Assembly (NCBI GenBank): GCA_030490835.1
Contig: CM059972.1
Span: 8,524,264-8,588,263 of the forward strand
Direction of reading: 5' to 3'
Source: Annona cherimola
Taxonomy: Eukaryota > Streptophyta > Magnoliopsida > Magnoliales > Annonaceae
DNA: 64,000 nucleotides
A program made the translations under genes and the position numbers. Every line of letters starts with the position of its first letter. Position 1 is the stretch's first letter. Shown one piece after another: positions 59,648 to 64,000 of the stretch. The notes under the pieces are model-generated. The model was given only the letters and a program-made list of their open reading frames with translations. It did no database searches and had not been told where the DNA came from.

Positions 59648-60345
59648 GGTGCAACTCAAATTAGGTTGTACTAGATTTATGTGAACCTTAATCCTAAGCG
59701 TACTAAATTTAAATGAACTCTAACCCTAACTCTAATCTTAGAATCTAAGTTCGAGTCAAGTTGACACTAATTTTGATCTTAGTTTCGAGTTGAAATATGA
59801 GTTACTGTCGAGCTAACAAAAGTTGAAATTTAACAATAGGAATATCGAACTTTTTGAACATTATTGCATTCAAACTAACTAATTTTAAAATATACTTTTA
59901 ACTAATTTTAGAATATACTTTTGATTATGATAATTTATTTATTAATAATTTACATATGAATATATATATAACCAATTACATTTTAAATTTTGGTGATACT
60001 TGGTTTTCTAGGTAAAAGATAATGCTAAGTACAATAAATGTAATGAATTTTCCATCAATAATCAAAATAAAAAATAAATGGGGTTATATGATATAAATAT
60101 CTAAACAAGTTTAATAAAAATAAGATTTATATATTTCATAGTTAATCAGTATGCATGCAATAATTTTTAAAAATTGATATCGTTGCAATTATTTATAAAT
60201 TGAGTTGATGTAGATGTAAGAGATTCAACCTTTTATGGACAAATGGAGATGACATTTAGGTTTTAAAATAATCATTTTATCTTTTAATTAGGTTATGATT
60301 ACACGAAAGTATTTCTACTATATTTAGTGCGAATTTCAAATATAT
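59648..60345 (-). mobile_element. ~0.8-kb terminal-inverted-repeat element, copy 2 (inverted)
   Basis: It starts GGGTGCAACTCAAATTAGG, the complement of the right end of copy 1. The following text is the reverse complement of copies 1 and 3 (for example TTCTATTAA/TAGTTTAATAAAAATAAGA). It is truncated on its right side. Confidence 0.5.
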
Positions 60346-60784
60346 CTATAAATTTTGCCTCTAATTCCAAATATACCTAAAATTTTCAAAAATTACCCTT
60401 AACTAATGCATTTTGCCTAAGATACCATTTATACCTAAGTCGTTAACAACCCATTAAATGCAACGTTAGTACTTTATGAAATGATTAAAATGCCCCAAAC
60501 TCAAATTTGCAATGACATCCGAATTTCCCTTCTAATCCAAGCCAAAACATGACAACAACTAATATGTTCAATTAATGTCTTTTTTCAACTTCTTTTAAAT
60601 CTTGACTATCTAGTAACCATTAAAATCAAAGGAAATTTATTTCTATTAGAGTTAAAAATCCCCATTGCAAAAGGGGCTTGATCTGTTTTCTTGCAACTCG
60701 ATTTGGTGTTATTGTCATCACTCAATAGATTTCAAGGAGGGAATGGGTTTCAACTATTTCTACTAGAGTGAAAAAATATTGTCT
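60346..60784. other. Spacer between the inverted element copies
   Basis: It contains a fragment (60350-60420, AAATATATCTATAAA...) like the arm of the 56909 foldback family. Nothing else is recognisable. Confidence 0.45.
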
Positions 60785-61676
60785 GTTGATAGTGGTGCTA
60801 CTGGTACCAGGTCGATCTGAACTCGCTCAAATTGACCTAGTTTTAAAATCAAATTTAGGTTTTATTTTTGAGATTTTTTTAAAAATAAACTCAATTTCAA
60901 CTCAACATGGGAGAAACTAAAACCAAAATTAGATTTACATCAATCTTGTACGAAAATCCAGACCCAATCTGAACCTAATATCCCCCCTAATTTGTTAAAA
61001 GAATTATATTAGTTTATGGATTATGCTTTTAACTATAGCTATAATAAAAGTTCTTCTATATAATCATAACTTAATAAACTACAAAAAATCTATTCTAAAA
61101 ACCTAAGTGTCATCTACATTCGTTCATAGAAAATTAAATTTACTGCATTTATGTTAACTTAATTTGTAAATAATTACAAATATACCAACTCTTTAAAATT
61201 ATTGCAATATATCAATTAACTATGAGAGATACAAATCTCACTTTTATTAAACTAGTTAGTAATTTCTTGTAATTCAATTTATTTTTCTTATCTGGATTGT
61301 TGATGGTAAATCCATTATATTTACTGCACTTAGCATTATCCTTTGATTAGAAGACCAACTTTCATCAAAATCAAAGACATATAAATATATTTATATGTAA
61401 ATTATGAAAAACAAGTTGTCATAATCAAAAGTATATTTTAGAATTAGTTGGTACAAATTCAATAATCTTTAAAGAGTTTATTATTTCTATTAATAGATTT
61501 CAACTTTTGTTTATTTGAAAATATGTCGAATTTTAACCCAAAACCAAGACCAAAACTGATGCTAGCTCAACTTGAACTTATATTGTAATATTAAGATTGA
61601 AGTTTGGGTTTTCCCTAAATCCACTAAACTTATGGTTCATCTAAAGCCAATACAACCCGACCCTTGTTACAGCCCT
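60785..61676 (+). mobile_element. ~0.8-kb terminal-inverted-repeat element, copy 3
   Basis: It aligns by eye with 32245-33005 along its length (shared AAATATACCAACTCTTTAAA, ATAATCATAACTTAAT, CACTTTTATTAAACT-like text). It has no open frame. Confidence 0.55.
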
Positions 61677-62887
61677 ATCTATTGAATGTTCAAGATGATG
61701 ATGAATTGATTAGAAGGTTGCTAGTTAGGTAGAATTCGATGGGTCAAGCATAAGCATCATCTTCCTCATTCCCAAATCTAGCGGCAACGATTGCACAGTT
61801 CTGGCAATGGAGTCCATAATGGCATCTTACAATTGAGGCAATCCATTGTGGCCTACCAATCGTGGCTGCTCCGGTCAATGTCTCCATTCCCCTTTCCACA
61901 ATCTAACTTCCCTACCTACAGTAGATCTAACAACTAGCCTACCATTTTCAACATCATTCACCGCCCATTTTCAATATGCAAATCTAGTCAGTAATGTCTT
62001 TGATCCCATCACACCCATATTCCGCAGATCCCTTGCCATCTCCCACAGCCATCTCGGTTCCATTGTCTATATTGATGTCTGTGATCAATCAGCCATCATC
62101 AATCATTGCCATCATCTCTAGAAGCTATTGCACTGCCACAACACCTAAGGTTGAGCAGGTTTCAATCAATCCAATACTGAATTGCACAACTAGTAGTGGA
62201 AGATCAAAGAAGGTTTCATTGAGCAACAACAAGGGTAAATTTGTTATTTTAAAATTTATCCAAGTTAAATACGATTGTTCCTTTCCATCTAAACTTATGC
62301 TAAAAAGGAAAAAGATTGAATTAACATGATACTTAGTATGGATGGAAGTTTTCAAACTTAATCAGTATATTTAGAATTACATTATATTTTTATATAAGAT
62401 ACTTGAAGCCTTGAATGGAATTTTAAAAAAGGATAAGAATGTAATAATATAGTTCGAGAATCGAGAAAGTTGTTTTGGAATTATAAAAAATATATTGAAA
62501 ATTAAGAAAATTGTCTTGGAAAGGATATAACTCATCTTATAAGCATCTCATTCAAGATAATGAGATCCTTTGGAACACAATACATTTTATTGGGCATTTA
62601 CCTTAGACGACGAGATACTTAACGGAGGTGTACTCCAAGAGATGGACAATGAAGCCACTGCTTCTACCCAACTTATAACTCTAAACATCCGGCTCTAACA
62701 CTGTAGATACGTTTATGTGAACTACTTAATCATCAAAATGTTTTAAACATAATTTTAAAAACTGTTGAACTGGTCATTACTAGAGGTGACTAAGCGGAAT
62801 GCAAGTGCATGGACGAATATATAGATTAGAAGTTCGAAATTAGATAGGGATTTGCCTCGTTTACCTGTCCACTTAATGTTGATTCTT
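61677..62887. other. Intergenic DNA, no gene accepted
   Basis: 61740-62340 is less AT-rich and has two overlapping open frames (61846-62121 and 61994-62329), but neither has recognisable domains, splice support or protein-like composition. Unexplained, possibly decayed transposon DNA. Confidence 0.4.
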
Positions 62888-63088
62888 TTTTTTGATCAGT
62901 TACAACATCTCATCATTTTTCCATCTTGTTTATTACAAATTAAGCTCATGAATTCTTATAAATATCCTTACAACTCAATCTCATTTACATGCCGTAATTC
63001 TAACAAATTTCCTAACTATACCAAAGAGGAGACCAAAGCTCCTAAGAGGGAGACGTTGCTCGCAAGAACGGAGGTCGACAGTGGGGTT
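62888..63088 (-). mobile_element. SINE-like retroposon, degraded
   Basis: A T run on the low side (62886-62894), GAGACCAAAGCTCCTAAGAG-like blocks and a tRNA-like GGTTCAAACC on the high side match the body of the other minus-strand copies. Confidence 0.55.
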
Positions 63089-63093
63089 CAAAC

Positions 63094-64000
63094 CAGTGTT
63101 GTCAGAACCGGACCGGACCGGCCGGTCCGACCGGCCGGACCGAGAACCGGTCAGATGTCCGGTTCGTATATAAGCGGTTCGGTTTGATTGTAATAAACCG
63201 TCCGAACCGTCGAACCGGACATCCCGGTTGGACCGTAAGCAACCGGTTCGTTGGTTCGATGAATAAAAAAAAAATCAATGCCGTGCTCCGCTCCGCTGTC
63301 CCTTCCCCCGTCAGATCGTCTTCCTCAGGCCCCCGTCAGATCTTCCTCACGCCTGGCGTAATGGCACGATCTCGTCTTCCTCAGGTTTGGCGCGGTCTCT
63401 TCTTCCTCAGGCCTGGCGAGGTCTCGTCTTCCAGGCAGCGACGTCTTCATCTAATTCCAGGCTTCCAGCGAGGTCGACCCCAAATCGGAGAAGCCCTGCT
63501 GCGATCAGCGTTAGCTTCCGGCGACGACGCCCTGTTGCTGCGTCTAGTCATCGTCCCCCTCGTCCGATCGGCGTTCGGCGACGACGATATTGTGCAGCGA
63601 TAGCTTCCGGCGACGAGCAGAGCAGCGGCCTGCTTTCCATTTCCGGCGACGAGCAGGGTCGTGACTGTCCGCTGTTGTCCCGTCATTACAAACTTGGACG
63701 AAACTGGTTGGATCGTCTGAAAAATGGACGCTGGTCGCTGCTTCCATTTAAGCCTGATGCAGTGGACGGAGATGGATTTGCCGATTTGGGGGTGATGGAG
63801 TACCGGAAATGGTGCTCCGGTGGTGCATGGTTGTTCGGTGTTCCTGCAGTGAATTTAAATACGAATTTAAATATTAATTCTTTGATAAATAATTTCAATA
63901 ATATCATATATCATCTTAGTTTAATTCACTTTATCCTTTAATTTAATTTATCTAAATATAATAATCTATTTTGTTCCTCATATTTTAAAATATAATTGTA
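63094..64000 (+). mobile_element. Left end of a hAT-like element, running off the window
   Basis: It starts CAGTGTTGTCAGAACCGG, followed by repeated CCGGACCGG/CCGGTCCG motifs and AACCGT palindromic pieces (63110-63245). 63280-63860 is GC-rich with repeats (TCCGGCGACGAGCAG twice; TTCCTCAGGC-type units) and an open frame 63387-63941 rich in Arg/Ser/Pro with no recognised domain. The opposite terminus is not in the window, so the class is inferred from the tip only. Confidence 0.4.

Noticed and set aside
61846..62329. Overlapping plus-strand open frames (91 and 111 aa)
   Set aside because: No domain, no splice context, composition typical of chance frames in a less AT-rich patch.

Overview
This is a 64-kb piece of AT-rich plant nuclear DNA. 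It comes from a flowering plant that does not look like a grass. The evidence is long intron-rich genes with GT-AG splice signals, plant-only proteins (a plastid carotenoid hydroxylase, an SPT20-type flowering-time protein) and plant transposon families. No bacterial operon, CRISPR array, rRNA or tRNA gene was seen. Exon joins were placed by hand from splice signals and reading phase. In the four complete genes every junction keeps phase.

Gene layout. (1) 63-4131 (+): the last four coding exons of a gene that starts outside the window; product not recognised. (2) 11578-21612 (+): SPT20-like / PHYTOCHROME-DEPENDENT LATE-FLOWERING, 12 exons, about 1,325 aa, a SAGA-type transcription factor with glutamine-rich tail. 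(3) 22555-30311 (-): DEAD-box RNA helicase RH17 (Dbp7/DDX31 type), 10 exons, 599 aa, convergent with gene 2. (4) 42338-45306 (+): 2-oxoglutarate/Fe(II) oxygenase resembling Arabidopsis GIM2, 4 exons, 370 aa. (5) 46544-54360 (-): CYP97C1 (LUT1), carotene epsilon-ring hydroxylase of lutein synthesis, 9 exons, 554 aa, convergent with gene 4. The genes are unrelated housekeeping or metabolic neighbours and do not form a pathway cluster.

Transposons fill the rest. 5492-9686 is a damaged Ty3/gypsy chromovirus with two LTRs. It has lost most of RT, all of RNase H and the front of integrase, and its LTRs carry perfect heat-shock-element arrays upstream of a TATA box. 35980-37137 is a solo LTR with a 5-bp target duplication, nested inside another LTR-like sequence. 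There are three Mutator-like foldback MITEs with perfect 9-bp target duplications, a large set of Tourist-like MITEs (several in introns), hAT-like pieces, four minus-strand SINE-like copies (one with a perfect 19-bp target duplication), a 5'-truncated LINE in an RH17 intron, and a ~0.8-kb inverted-repeat family with three copies.

Points most worth checking: the heat-shock-element arrays in the chromovirus LTRs; two introns that only work with GC donor sites (RH17 intron 1, CYP97C1 intron 2); the Arg-to-His change in RH17 motif Ia; and the unidentified first gene. I did not find a clearly new multi-gene system.
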